Source of the DNA: Drosophila persimilis
Taxonomy: Eukaryota; Arthropoda; Insecta; Diptera; Drosophilidae
NCBI RefSeq assembly: GCF_003286085.1
Contig: NW_020825321.1
Span: 3,286,001-3,350,000 of the forward strand
DNA: 64,000 nt
Direction of reading: 5' to 3'
Part shown: positions 1 through 11,735 of the stretch, one piece after another
Layout of the letters: every line of letters starts with the position of its first letter
Numbering within the stretch: the first letter of the stretch is position 1
Notes under the pieces: generated by a model
The model's database searches: none
What the model was told of the DNA's origin: nothing
What the model saw: only the letters and a program-made list of their open reading frames with translations
Translations under genes and position numbers: made by a program

Positions 1-2330
1 TATCCGGTATGTAAATTGCGCGAGAAGGCGAGACAATCGACAATTATATGGGAGAATGATTGGATGTCGTTCGTCGTATCTTAGCACTTCAGAGCCTGCG
101 ACACGGCCGCATGCTCTGATCAACCCATGGCGGTCTAGGAAATGGTTCATGTTCATGATAGAACTTGACCTTGGCGTTGGCCGCTTACCGCTTAGGCAGC
201 GGTACTCCTCGGGGTATTCTCTACGCTGCGTCTCTAGGATAAGAGTTTTTTCAGCTTCGGTAATTTCGCCGCTCGTAAGATGGCCCTTTTGCGCGGTGGC
301 TAACTTCCGGCAGCGCTTGGTAAAGCGCAGGATAATATGATCGGACAAGTAGAGCTCTGTCCAGATTGGAGAATCGTTCGAGGAAGTCTTCGGCTAGGTC
401 GAGTGCGAAATGGGCCTTTACAGTTCGCTGCTCTAAGGTCATAACGGGGGAGTTACTAACTGGTGCCGGCCATTGATCTCGGCCGCTCTGCAGCCAAGTT
501 GGTCCGTGCCACCAGAGTTGGTTATCCACCAACTCCTGTAACGGCACGCCTCTGCTGGCTAAATCCGCGGGGTTCTGTTCGGATGGAACGTGGCACCACT
601 TCTCAATATCGGTGGCTTGAGATATCCTAGTCACTCGGTTGGCCACGAACGTGGTCCAGTGACACGCGGGCTTTGCCAGCCAGGAGAGGACTATGGTGGA
701 ATCGGTCCAGCAATAGCAGCTCGTACTTGCTGTTGACATATTCGGCAGGATAGCCGCCGCCATTTCGGACAAAAGCACTGCCCCGCAAAGCTCTAACCGG
801 GGGAGCGACACGGTTTTCACGGGTGCGACTCGCGTTCTCGCTGTGAGAAGCTGCACCTCGACCAAACGGTCAACCTCAATGCGCACGTAGATGGCGGCAC
901 CGTAAGCCTTCTCGGATGCATCGCAGAACCCATGATGTTCGACTTTTACCGCTGGCCGGGAGCCGACCCATCTTGGAATATGGATTTGGTCGAGAGCGGA
1001 GTAGCTCCGCAGGAAACTTTGCCAGCGCTGGCGCATCTCGCTTGGAAGCTCATCGTCCCATCCCAGGTCCTGCAACCAGATTTCTTGCATGAAGATCTTG
1101 GACCGGACAATGAATGGGGCCAACCACCCCGCGGGGTCGAACAGCCTTGCGATCTGGGACAGAACTGCTCGCTTGGTGTATGACGACTCAGGCGCTAAAT
1201 CGGGAGGGACAAAAAAAAAAAACTCGTCTGAAGTCGCTTTCCAGCGAATCCCGAGAGTCTTAGCCGTGCTCTCTTCCTCCATCTCCAGAAAATCGGTGTG
1301 GAGAAGATGAGCATTCGGAATTCCTGTCAGGATAGCTTTGTGGTTTGAAGTCCACTTCCGCAGCGGAAACCCTGCAGAGCTAAGTGCGGCCTGCAACTCG
1401 CGGATCGTTAGTCGAGCCTCCTCGGTAGAATTCGCTCCGGCTAGGACATCGTCGACATACATGAATGACCGGATAATGCGACTTGCTTTCGGAAATCTGG
1501 ACGGGACGTCGCTTGCTATCTGTTGCAACACTCGGATGGCAAGAAAAGGAGCGCAATTGACTCCGAAGGTTACGGTCTTAAGTTCATAGTCGCGGATGTG
1601 TCCCTCCTTGTTTCGAAATAATATTCGCTGGAAAGGGGTGTGTTTCGGGTCAACCCAAATTTGGCGATACATTTTGGTGATGTACCGGAAATAACGCCAC
1701 TTTAGGATCTGGAGGGTCAAGTCAGATTGGAGGACCGGGCCGGCGTGCAGGAGATCATTCAAACTCACACCGTTGGTCGACGGGCTGGATGCGTTAAATA
1801 CCACGCGGACCTTCGTGGTAGTGCACTCAGGCTTGAAGACAGCATGGTGCGGAAGGTAGTAGGTTGAGGACCCATGAGTCGGAGGAACTTCTGTTCCTAG
1901 GTATTCTTGGATCACGGTGTCGTACTGCTCTTGTAGGGGACTGTTTCTTTTCAAGCGATTTTCGTTTCTTAGGAACTGGGCCAGCGCGGTTGCCCTTGAA
2001 TACCCCAGATCTGATCCGAAATGATCTGGGTCGCGAAACGGTAACGTGACGACGTATTTCCCGCTTGGCGTTCTTGACGTAGTTCGGAGGAAATGTCTTT
2101 CGCAGTACGAATCCGACTCGCTTTCTATTTTAGTAGGAATGTCCTCTACCTCCCAAAACTTTGTGAGGAGTTTGTTTAACGGAGTCTCTAGCTCGGTGGA
2201 AATTTGCGTGGAGAAGGATGCGACCCTGCCTTGTACCGTGTTTGGCACTGGGCCTGTAAGAACCCATCCGAAAATGGATTCCTGTCCGAGGAGAGACCAA
2301 CAGATGTTCGTCTATGAGCCACTTCGTATA
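1..2330 (-). pseudogene. BEL/Pao retrotransposon pol, decayed, cut by the left edge
   Basis: The long frame at 2248-251 carries the BEL/Pao order: end of the aspartic-protease (DUF1758) linker, reverse transcriptase with YVDD at about residues 264-267, RNase H, and the A17-type LPRLELCGA signature near residue 484, followed by NPADLASRG. Upstream codons down from about 2316 read into the typical GWVLTGP linker before a stop. Past the stop at 251 the reading continues in another frame with integrase zinc-region sequence to base 1, so there is a frameshift near 290. Motif A of the RT is broken: the sequence goes from FRYI straight to TKMYRQ, without the TAD stretch that holds the first catalytic aspartate in relatives. 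The listed start is GTG and not a real initiation site. Gag, protease and LTRs are absent; the element is truncated at 2330 against non-LTR sequence. Family call is firm, lineage unresolved. Confidence 0.9.
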
Positions 2331-3225
2331 CGGATGATTTTAAACTGTGTTTCCAGTATAAGGACATTTCATTTCATTCTCGCTTGCAATCCGCTCTCAA
2401 TAGCTTTCAGTTATTGTGTTGTGCAAGCTTGTTACACCTCAATGCCTCGAAATGCAAAGATATGACATTTCACCGTTCTATCCCCTTGTTGGCTCCCTAT
2501 ACTCTATTTGGTGGTTCTCTTGAGAGAATCACCCTGGTGGATGATCTTGGGGTTATGTTAGACCACAAGTTAAAGTTTTCCGAATACATTTCTACCATGG
2601 TAAATAAGGCCATGGGCGTGCTTGGGTTTATAAAGAGGTGGTCAAAGGAATTTTACGACCCCTATATAACAAAGACTCTCTATACCTCGCTTTTTCGTCC
2701 GATCTTAGAATACGGCTGTGTATGGTGCCTTCAGTACAAAGTACACCAGGACCGTATAGAATCAATACAGAAAAACTTTTTACTCTTTGCTCTGCGGGGC
2801 CTTAACTGGGATGCGGTTGTGAGACTACTCTATTAGACTGCTATTAGTAAACCTCCCATCCTTAGTTAACCGTAGAAAAATGCTTGGTGTGATTTTTATG
2901 CACAACTTGATCAGGAGTGACATAGACAGCTCTGATTCCTATTAGATCTACTAGAAATCTTATACCGTTGTTCCTTCCACTTTGTAGATCGCATTATTCC
3001 TTGCATGAATTGATTATGCTCGGATTATAATTCCCTCTACAATATTATATCCACCACTAATTCTCTTCCTTTTATTAAGTTACTAATCCTCACACACATT
3101 TCTAATAATTAGTAATTGTAGTGGTATTTGTATGTGCAGTGCTCTTGTATTTATATTTTGAATGCATGCTTAGTTTCTTAGTAATTGTAGTGCTAATTTT
3201 CCTCGAATAGTAGTCCAACAATGAT
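2331..3225 (+). pseudogene. CR1/Jockey-type non-LTR retrotransposon, RT C-terminal end and 3' region
   Basis: The frame at 2384-2836 encodes the C-terminal third of a non-LTR reverse transcriptase: thumb-like region with DDLGVMLD, FIKRWSKEF, RPILEYG and a DRIESIQK block. The junction at 2331 falls inside the catalytic motif, since the first codons read DD followed by FKLC; the rest of the RT is missing. Beyond the stop at 2834 frameshifted codons and an AT-rich 3' region continue to about 3225. The same protein and 3' region occur on the minus strand at 20215-19141 and, in part, at 33776-34052, so this is a third copy of the same family. Assignment to the CR1/Jockey assemblage is from general motif style; I cannot fix the clade. 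Confidence 0.8.
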
Positions 3226-3410
3226 CTTTCCTGCATGTTCGCGTTCGGCATGCGGCAGCGCCCCTCGTTCGCTTGGGAGCAGGAGGGTTACGTTTTGCCT
3301 GGGATCCGCGCGTAACAGCCTTCTGCTGGTGTCACACGGGTGACGGTGCAGTAATTGCATCGCTTCTTGTAAGATTCAGTCATTGCATGACAACGTCCAA
3401 ATAGTTTACC
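3226..3410 (+). repeat. Repeat following the non-LTR 3' region, also at 19141-19260
   Basis: The sequence from about 3226, with TTTCCTGCATG, CAGCCTTCTGCTGG and TAATTGCATCGC as landmarks, is the reverse complement of 19260-19141. The present copy has an extra stretch of about 60 bases (about 3246-3305) rich in GCGGCAGCG and GGAGCAGGAGGG. Because both copies sit directly after the same non-LTR 3' region, this is probably the true 3' end of that element. No coding potential is seen. Confidence 0.6.
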
Positions 3411-3590
3411 ACAAGTGTGTTTAATTAATGTGTAATGAACAATTTTGTTCCGTCTGATTCAGCTGGGCTGGTTCAGCGGTCAGTGGGCTCGCCACAAAAA
3501 ATGTATAAGTTGCCCCGACAACAAGTTAGAATGCACTGGTTAGGTTTGATTACTGCTATAACGATTGTTCTTTATTGGTATTTTAGGGCT
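3411..3590. other. Unassigned AT-rich spacer
   Basis: No reading frame, repeat or motif I can assign. It lies between the non-LTR 3' region and the left end of the Osvaldo-like element. Confidence 0.4.
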
Positions 3591-3960
3591 ATCTTACATT
3601 ACTTTGTCTCCTGAGCTGGCTCGACTGTTGGTTCTCCTCCTCTCTGTCCTCGGCGGGTGTAACCAACTCTGTACCCCCAAGGCGTGCCTCCCAGCATGGC
3701 TTCGACGGCTAACGCCGGCTAACGATTCTTGGCACGTAACCAAAATCTACCTCTCAGTCGGCGCCTGACGCGGCTGGTGGCGTGATCTCATGACCATATT
3801 TGGTCATGCGCTGGACTACTGCCGGCCCGATCCCGATCATCCCGCAGCTCTTTCTCCGGGGCCCTCTCCTCCCTCACTTGGTGCTCAGGGAGAGCTCCAC
3901 TCGTGAATTCGCCGTATCCGGATATCCCCGGATAACGGCCGCTTGCCCTTAGCCCTGTAC
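3591..3960 (-). repeat. Putative 3' LTR remnant of the Osvaldo-like element
   Basis: Blocks in 3715-3885 recur at 9215-9510 in the same orientation: a CAGTCGGCGC block preceded by a diverged TACCTCTCA/CCACCTCACA stretch, then GGCTGGTGGCG, ATCTCATGACC, TTTGGTCATGCGCTGG, and ATCATCCCGCAGCTC. The two copies bracket the minus-strand gypsy-type pol at 8720-5846, which is what a pair of LTRs would do. The copies are diverged and neither edge is defined by clear TG/CA ends or a target duplication, so the boundaries are approximate. Confidence 0.45.
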
Positions 3961-5845
3961 GTGTGGCAATACATTTCCTCACACTTTCCCCTTTATTTCA
4001 TTAGCGGAAACCCCTGCTTTTCCGCATCCCCTATTTGTGCGCTTTTCGAAATCCAGCGCGCGCTTTTTTCCCGTACCGGGTGCATCCTGGCGCCATCGCT
4101 CGGCCTCGGTAAGGTGTTGCCGTATTTTCACACTGCGCATGATCGATTACCTCACGAGTAGCTGCTTACCCCTTACCGATAAGGCGTAGTGTCGCTTTTG
4201 TGATCTACTCGATACTGCGCACTACGCCGCGTGTGTACCTCACTTCCACCTCGCGATTTCTCAGTGACCTTTTATTTTCCGCGTTGTTACGTTTTGTTTT
4301 GTGATGCCGGTTGCCCCTTTTATTTTCCTTTTTTTGTGCCCTCCGCTGGCTCTGCGGCTACTCGGTGGTCCCACCTAATGTTTTTATGCAGGAACGCCTC
4401 GCCAAGGATGATTTGGGTAAGTTTTCTCTCTTCTTCTTCCCTTTCAGCCACTTTCATTAATCTATTGCTGTTCCTTTCAAGTGCTGACAAACCAAAGCCC
4501 GGCACGGCTCCCCCCACATCTCGGCCGTTCTGTTCTTTTATGTAATCGTTTTATTTTCCTTGCAGGTTTCCCGGAACATCCCTTTCATTAACCAGTCGTT
4601 CACGCGTGACGACGGCCTTTCCTCGCGTTTGAACGGCTGCCAACGTGGATTGTTCGCCGGTTCTCCCACTTGTAGCCACGATGCCTGCCGCTGCTGTTCG
4701 GTCCGACGCGCCTCTGCTAGCTCCTCCGGACACAACGCCTGTCGGCCTAGCTGAGGTCTTTCTGCATGGTGGTTTCCGCGTTCCGGCCACTGCCAGGGAC
4801 CACGCTCCCAAGGCTCGGATGAGTTTTTTTCTTCTGGTACCGCGTGTGCTTCCTTCGTCGTGTCTGCCGTCAGACCGTCAGACCGTCTGCCGAGCTGTCG
4901 TCTGCTGCTGCCGTGTTTTTCGTCGTTGTGCGCATCGGTGCCTTTATCGTTGACGTCGTCTCGGGCGCGTCTTTCGTGACCACCCCGGCTGTAGGTGCCG
5001 CCACTGGGCCTTCCTCTTCGCCTCCGGTCCCGCTCGTTGCTGGCGCGTGGAGCCTCCTCCCACAGCCGCGCCTCCTCTATCTCTGGCTCGACCGCCTGCG
5101 GCGCTGGCGTGAAGCCCAGCGTTCGAAGGTGCCACAGAATGCCATCTCGCACCGCAGAGATCACCTCCTGCTACACAAACGGCCCGAGAGCGGCCGGCCG
5201 CTGACGACCCCTCCTTATCCAAGGCCTTCGTCGGAAGCGTTGCCGACCGCGTCGTCGTCGGCTCTCTCTGGGCTCCTCCCTCCGCGTTTCTGGACGCTTC
5301 TCATTTCTCCGCTCCTTGGAGCGCGCTACAACCTTTCACTTCTAACCCTTTTCACTTTTCACTAACCCCTTGGTTTCGCCTTGGATCTGGTAAGCCTCCC
5401 GAGTTCTTAGGTTCCTCATCTCACCATACCTTTTCTTCTATCCCGTCCATTGGCACCAGTCCACGATGCAGACCGATCCTCCAGCCCGTGATAAACTGGT
5501 CCTCCAATCTTTCGCCCGTGCTGCCGAATATCGGCCCGCTCCTTGGAACCAGCTCCTCTTGTCCCCGGATTGGCTTGGACGTGGATGTCACCACCGTGCA
5601 GCGACTCGGTCCCAGGGATCATCTGATTCCCCAACCGGTACACCGTGCACGGGCGGCATCTGCTTTGTCCTACCTTTCCCGACGTTTGTAGCCGGTCCCA
5701 ATGCTCTGGAATGGGTCCCGAACTTCGGCTCCACTTCCGAACCCTCCCTCCGCAGCCACCTCGTCCGTCGACTCACCTCGCAACACGCTCACTGGTGTAG
5801 CGGCGACCCGGGTATCTCTTATTTCCCTTGCCTTTCTTTGGTTTC
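3961..5845 (-). other. Region downstream of Osvaldo-like pol; possible third-ORF remnant
   Basis: On the minus strand this region follows the integrase and precedes the putative 3' LTR, the place where Osvaldo-type elements can carry an env-like third ORF. The longest frame is 5164-4538 (208 codons), rich in Arg, Glu and Gly, with no signal peptide, membrane segment or zinc knuckle that I can see. Shorter frames at 5776-5416 look like pieces of another broken frame. The plus strand is pyrimidine-rich as a result and shows chance splice-like motifs. I do not recognise the product and would not call it a gene. Confidence 0.35.
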
Positions 5846-8720
5846 CTACCGTTGATGAACTAACTCTCTTTCTTCTCTCCGTAGGACCGGCTGCATCCGT
5901 CCACCTGCCGCATCCTGCTGTTCTAGTATTAACAACTTCTTTGTTTTAACGATTCTTAGTTGTAAAAGGATTCTGGGTGGCCTTGTCCTGCGTGGCATCA
6001 GTTTGGGCGTTTCTGCCCCTACCGGGGGTTCCTGTCCTGCGTGACACGTCAACCCACCTTTGCCTGACTCATCTGTTACCCCGACCGCTACGCTGTCTGC
6101 TGCCTCGTTTCCAGCACTTGTCTTCGGGCTTCCTTCACCCGGATGTATCTTCCGGTTGCTGGTTTGGGCAGTTCGTGTCCGTTTCTCGCTGTCCTTCCTT
6201 AGATGCCAGATCACGGGCGACACGAAATCCACGATATCGTATGGCCCATCATATTTCGGGGCAAGATTACCCGCAAACCATTCGGCCGCATTTGGCAAAT
6301 GGTGGCGTTTGGCCCACACCTTTTCTCCAATCTTTGGCTTCCACGCCCTCCTCCTCAGGTTATAGTACCTCGCTTGGTCCTGCGCCGCTCTTTCAAGATT
6401 TCGCCTCACCAACTGAAATGATTCTCTCAGCTATGCCGCGTTCTCATCTGGCGTGTAGGTCTCCTGTTCAGTGCCGAGTGTTTCCTCGTCGTACAATGCC
6501 TTCGGCAGTCGAGGTTCTCTCCCTTGCACGATGAACGTTGACGAATACCCTGTGGACTCCCCCACCGCCGAGTTTACGGCCAGCATTAGGTCCGCCCACT
6601 TCTCATCCCAACACCTCTGGTCCCCTTCGGTGAATTGTGCTATCATCGTCTTCACTGTTCCGTTTGTCCTCTCTGTTGGATTATCCTGAGGTGCGTATGG
6701 GGCCGTGAACTGCTGTCGGGCCCCGAGCTGATTTCAGAATTGTACTTCTTTGTCGGTGATTACGCCAATATGCGCTCCCGAAAGGCTTTTGTTAATCTTT
6801 CAATTCGGTCCACTTTGAGAACCTGTCTACCAGCACCAGTAGCATAGCATTCCCGTGCTTGGATCTTGGCAGCGGTCCCACAAAGTCTGCACACACCGTC
6901 GCATATGGTTCTTCTGGAACTTGTGTCAACATTTTCCCCGCCGCCTTCAGCTGGCTCGGCTCGAACCGTATGCAACTTTCGCACTTCCTCACTTATACTC
7001 TTACATCACGGTCAGTTGCCATCGTTCTCCTGCGCCCTGCGTGGCCGGCCTCGGGTGTGTCATGGTTCTCCTCCATCACACTTTCCCGCAGAGTCTTCGG
7101 TATACACAGCTTCCACGATGCCGATACACCTGGCCTGACTCCTCCACGTAGTCGGGATACCTCATCCTATCAGTCTTCATCTTCTCCTTGACTTTTCCTA
7201 GCCACCCACAGTCTGTGTTCCGTTCCTGCCTGCTTTCCTCCTCCTCTTCGATTACTCTCAGTTCTCGTTCCGTCTGTCTTAGCTCCAGCACCCACCTGGT
7301 GATCCTCATGTTGGGCTGGATTTGATCCTGTTCAACCACTTCAACGCCATGTGGTCATTGACTACCTTGAAACAGTATCCCTCCAGATAAGGCTTTAGGT
7401 TTCTTATGGACCATACTATGGCCACACCGTTCACTGCACCTTTCAGCGTTCTACTAGCATACGAGATAACTCTCTCGCCCTTCTCTGTCTCCTGCGTGAG
7501 GATCGCCCCCAATCCATTAGCACTGGCAATCGGGGCACGCCAGTACGGGGTCCACTATCAGCAGCCTCTTCACTTCCTCGAACATACGCTGCTGCTCGGC
7601 CGTCCAGTCCCAGCTTGCCTTCTTCTTTAGCAAGGCGCTGACCGGATGTACTAACGTGTCGAACCCATTCACAAAACGCCTGTACCAGGTATTGGCGCAA
7701 CTCTCTAACGTTTGCCGAGGGCTGTAGCTCTGCAATGAAGGCTACTTTTTCGGGGTCGGTGCACATGCCCTCCTCCGTCAACAGATGACCCAGAAAGCTC
7801 AATTATTTTCTGAAAAATTGGCATTTGTCAATGTTCAAACGCAAGTTGGCGTCATCAGTCGTCAAAAGACCTGTTTTAGATTTTGTTGGTGTTCCTCCTT
7901 TGTCCGGCCAATGACGATGATTTGGTACGCGAACGCATGTGGCAACATCTCTGGGCCTAGCACTTGATCCAGGGCTCTTTGGAACGTAGTTGACGCCGAG
8001 TGAAGTCCTAACGGCAGCACTTTCCATTGAAACAGTCCCTTGCCGGACACCATGAACTCGGTAAAATTCCTGTTGTTCTCCTCTGATGGTATTTGACAGT
8101 ACCTGTCCTTCAAGTCCACGCATAATTTCCACTTTCCCGTCTTCTTCTTGACCATCAAGATGGCTTGATACACCCTCTTTCCAGCAGTTCGTCCACCTGT
8201 TGGTTGATTTCGGCTTGCATCTTGGGATTCTTGGGGTAGTATCATTGCTTGATCGGCTGGGCATCGCTCATAGTGATCGTGTGAATGTTCGACACTCCCT
8301 CCAGTTTTCGGAAATGCTCCAACTCCTTCGCCAAGAATTCCTCGACCGATTCCTCCTCCACTCGGTCTCTGCCGGACGCTGGCTCTAAGGACTCTTCAGT
8401 GGACGCTAGGACAGCCACAGACGGCTCGTCACTGGGATCGTCAGGCTCGCGATTTGCTCTTCCTGGCAACCTTCCGGCAGTTTCCACAGTGATACCTGTT
8501 CCGCTCCGCCCGGCAGCGCCAACCGCTCATACTGGTCTGGCCCGTCGTCCGCCTGGGCCGCTGGCGAGGTCGCGAGGCTCTCCTTCAATTCCCAGGCTTC
8601 AAGCATGTGTGCGTATTCTGGCTCCGCCTCATGCTTCACAACACAGTTGTTCAGTTGCAGAAATATGCTTAAGTAATAGTTTATAATACCCGTTGGCATA
8701 ACACAGTGACATCGTGACAC
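5846..8720 (-). pseudogene. Ty3/Gypsy pol, Osvaldo-like, heavily frameshifted
   Basis: Reading from 8720 down, pieces in different frames give, in order: post-protease linker; RT (8245-7862, with VKKKTGKWKLCVDLK and GLFQWKVLPLGL); RT/RNase H connection (7802-7443, FLGHLLTEEG); RNase H (7512-7306, RVISYASRTL); integrase core (6992-6792, FVGPLPRSKHGN and VDRFSKWTEL); and integrase C-terminus (6412-5846, ARYYNLRRRAWKP, LAPKYDGPY). The RT catalytic YLDD is gone: the sequence reads AYQIIVIG at about 7930. At least five frame changes mean no product. Gag and protease proper are not present to the right of 8720. The clade call rests on RT and integrase style and is tentative. Confidence 0.75.
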
Positions 8721-9214
8721 AGTTTTCTATTTAACATGTAATATAATACCTCACGACAACACACTAGCCACTGCAGTTCTGCTGACAATGCACTCTCTCC
8801 GCAGAGGGCGAAGACAGCGGGGCAGTTGCTGACCATCAAAATGTAGCAATTGCCGACCAGACACTAAAATTATCAATAATACACAAAACATATATTTCAC
8901 AGACTCAGCACTTGTGTACCTTTTATTATCTATAAATAAGAATCATTTTTATCAATAAAATCAGTATCAGAAACAATACCATAACTGCCTTAAACTCATC
9001 TTCCATCGCAATCATCAGAGGCTGTCGCCGTGTCTTCACACCCTCCCTTGCGCACCGTAGGATACCCACTCCGCAGTCCAACTGGTTCAAGTTCTAGTTG
9101 CGACGACCATACTGTAGACGGTTTATGTACCGTATGCAACCCAGCTTCCTACACACACACACACATTAACACCAGTCTTTACATACCCTCTTCATTAAAG
9201 ACAGGGTGCCTGGG
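8721..9214 (+). repeat. LTR end fragment shared with 48150-48263, plus unassigned flank
   Basis: About 8935-9050 matches about 48145-48258 in the same orientation: AATAAAATCAGTATCAGAAAC against AATAAAACTCATTATCAGAAAC, then ACCATAACTGCC, CTCATCTTCCAT, and CATCAGAGGCTGTCGCCGTG. At 48 kb the block ends in a CA and is followed by a BEL-type leader, so this looks like the 3' end of a BEL/Pao LTR of that family, left as a fragment. The AATAAA would be its polyadenylation signal. 8721-8934 and 9051-9214 show nothing assignable apart from a short (CA)n run near 9153-9166. Confidence 0.5.
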
Positions 9215-9540
9215 TCTTACGGTTCTTGGGATGTAGCCGACATCCACCTCACAGTCGGCGCGTTCGGCTTCTCACTTGACTTGCTTGATTGACTTGATTG
9301 CGGCTCGTCACCTGAGGGATGATTAGAGGGATTGGGACCTTTGGCTCTTTCTCAGAAGCTCGAAGTCTTTTGCATCGGCGTCTCCTTAACCTTCCACATG
9401 CTGGTGGATCCGGCTGGTGGCGTTATCTCATGACCTTATTTGGTCATGCGCTGGAACACTGCCTGCCCGATCTAGATCATCCCGCAGCTCTCTCCTCCCT
9501 CACTTGGTTGGTGCGATTGTGCAGTGTTGCAGAAATATAC
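9215..9540 (-). repeat. Putative 5' LTR remnant of the Osvaldo-like element
   Basis: Partner of the repeat at 3591-3960, sharing the CCACCTCACAGTCGGCGC block near 9250, GGCTGGTGGCG, ATCTCATGACC and ATCATCCCGCAGCTC. In this copy about 140 extra bases separate the first block from the others. It lies upstream of pol on the minus strand, as a 5' LTR should, but the gag and leader that should separate it from pol are missing. Confidence 0.4.
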
Positions 9541-9596
9541 ATATGACGGCACATGACGGCGTAATATGAAAAAAATGGATATATTTGTATTGTACA

Positions 9597-9854
9597 CCAC
9601 CTTAAGACCTTCCTTAATCCGCTCGATGTAGTTCCTTTCTCGTTTTATTTCGTATATCTCTTAAATCTAGTGATCATAATTCAGATCGTTTTGGCTCGAT
9701 ACTATCGCTTTTGCTTCTTTATATGTACATAATGTAACGTGCCAACTTCAAGTTAATTCACATTTTTAGCAGTATTTATATATTAATTCAAATATTCAAT
9801 TTGTCAACCTTTATAAGGTAATTTAATCCTATATTCTATTAAGGGGCGTCAACA
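9597..9854 (-). repeat. BEL/Pao 3' LTR, truncated (copy A)
   Basis: Reverse complement starts TGTTGACGCCCCTTAATAG at 9854 and runs left with near-identity to 18225-17990, the start of the complete LTR at 17432-18225. Similarity stops at about 9597, so roughly 260 of some 790 bases remain. The pol frame on the same strand ends just inside this LTR (stop at 9849), as in other compact BEL elements. Confidence 0.8.
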
Positions 9855-11735
9855 TTGTCCGGGCGGAGCGTTGTCTTCCGCAATAAGGACCAGTGTACCA
9901 AGTTGAATGTTGTTGGCTACCGTGTTCCAATTTGTCTGCAGCAAAGTCAAATATTCCGACGACCAGCGGTGCCAGAACATGTGGTGTACCATTAGAATGC
10001 GTTTCCAAGGGTTGCTAATGGACAGTTTCAGCAGTGCGTCGTCTACTGGTTCTACTAACGCGTTCAGGGGTCGGCCAACCAAGAAATGACCGGGAGTTAG
10101 TGCCTCGAAGTCATTCGGGTCCGGTGACAAGGGATGCAGAGGTCTCGAATTCGTCACCGCTTCTACTTGTGTGATGGCAGTCGCAAGATCTTCGTAGTTT
10201 AGTGCTGTGCTGTTGGTGCATTTCACAAACAGCTGTTTGGCCACCTTCACGGCGCTCTCCCATAATCCTCCAAAGTGAGGGGGGGATAAAGTGAAACCTG
10301 ACTCCTCGCTGGCTGGATTCGTCGTAATGATCATCTGACTTGGCGAGTCGAAAGCTCTGTTGAGCTCTCGTGACGCACCTCCAAAATTGGTGGCGTTGTC
10401 GCAATATAGGTCAGAACTCAATCCACGTCTTGCAAAGAACCGTTTTAGCGCCGCGATGAACGCAGATACACTTTTACTGGGCGTTTTCCTCGCATATGAC
10501 TGGCAGCGCTCCCATCAGCAGTGTTGCAGCGTGCGGCCGACGACGAAAGCATGGTATGCAGCCACGGATCACCCTGCGGGCAAGTTTCCTGCAATTGATT
10601 ACCCAATATCTCTGTCGCAAAAAGGCGCATAGCGATTTTGCTCCGGCATGTAAATTCTTTGGATGTGTGAGTTAAACAAGCGCCTCTGCCACTTTATGGT
10701 TGCTCGGGCGCAATCCGCCCTCCATTTCAGCTGCAGTAAGGTTGCCTCTTGGATTTGAGTTCGATCTCAACGATATTCTACGCCAGCGAAAAATATAGCT
10801 AAAAACTTGCTGCAATTTGAGGAAATCATTTGCAAATTTGCATCTCCCCACGACATCTAACTTCTCATTACCCTCTACCTTACCAACTGTCAGCGAGAAC
10901 TTACATTTCTCTCGTCCGGCACTGTTTGTATTTCCTCACTCCAATTAAATTTGGTCCAGTCATCTGCTGCGTCCATTAAAAATTCTGGACCGTTTCACCA
11001 CATCGTTGACTTGCTCAATTCGGTTACCAATAATCCCCTAGATACAGTATCTGCAGGGTTTGATTTTGTGTCGACCTTGAACCAATCCTGTACACGTGTT
11101 AGCTCTTTTATTTAAGCCACCCTGTTGGCAACGAAGGTGGTCCATCGACTAGCATAAATTACGCCACCGTAAGCTCTGTTGGATGCGTCGGAGAAACCAA
11201 ACAGTTGCAAAGTGCATAGGTCGGCCGTAATCGGAATTGAGGATCGCGGAATTGACAATTTGTCAATTAGTTTCAGTTCTTCTCTATATCGAAGCCATTG
11301 ACTTGCGTAGCTTGCTGGTAGCTCCTCGTCCCAATCCTGTTTTAGAAGCCAAAGTTCGTGAACAAAGATCTTGCCTAAGATCAGCGAGGGACTCAAGAAT
11401 CCTAACGGATCAAACACCTGAGCCAATTCGGACAGCGCAGATCGCTTCGTTACGATTGCGGAGACCAATATGTTAAAGCAGAATTGGAATTTGTCCTCTA
11501 GACTGGACCAATATATATTACCAAAGTTTTAGCTGCGTCCTCTGTTTTTAGCATCAGGGGCTCTAGGCTGGTGTTGTTGTCCATTCCTTGATAATTGCTG
11601 CGCCATTTGTGCAGCTCGAACTTTCCTAGCCCCAATAATTCGATCACTTGTACCTTCAACTTTGTCAGCTCCTCTTCTGATTCGGCTCCACACAGCATAT
11701 TATCCATATAGAAACTTCGCTTCACTGCCTCTCTA
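9855..11735 (-). pseudogene. BEL/Pao pol, copy A (RT, RNase H, integrase), deleted and frameshifted
   Basis: From right to left: RT fragment 11725-11498 with FYMDNMLCGAE where relatives have YVDD, so the second catalytic aspartate is changed; RT/RNase H 11468-11112 (SELAQVFDPLGFLSP, FGFSDASNRAYG) joined by a deletion to the later WTTFVANRV block; a decayed stretch 11110-10640; integrase core from 10421 (SDLYCDNATNFGGA), ending with the BEL integrase C-terminal domain (DUF5641 type: MFWHRWSSEYL, LVLIAEDNAPP) at 9849. Compared with copy B at 13150-13060, copy A lacks about 95 bases near 10500. It is non-functional and lies on one side of a mosaic with copy B. Confidence 0.85.

Noticed and set aside
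4380-4470. Intron-like GGTAAGT ... CCCTTTCAG on the plus strand, and similar TTGCAG and CCGTAG sites nearby, hinting at a host gene.
   Set aside because: The distance is too short for a fly intron, and the plus strand is pyrimidine-rich because it is antisense to a purine-rich retroelement region; no coding exon lies next to the sites.
5000-5365. Overlapping plus and minus frames of 90-200 codons in the GC-rich 4540-5365 stretch.
   Set aside because: GC-rich low-complexity sequence opens frames in all phases; none shows a known domain. Only the minus-strand position after pol is kept as a possible remnant.
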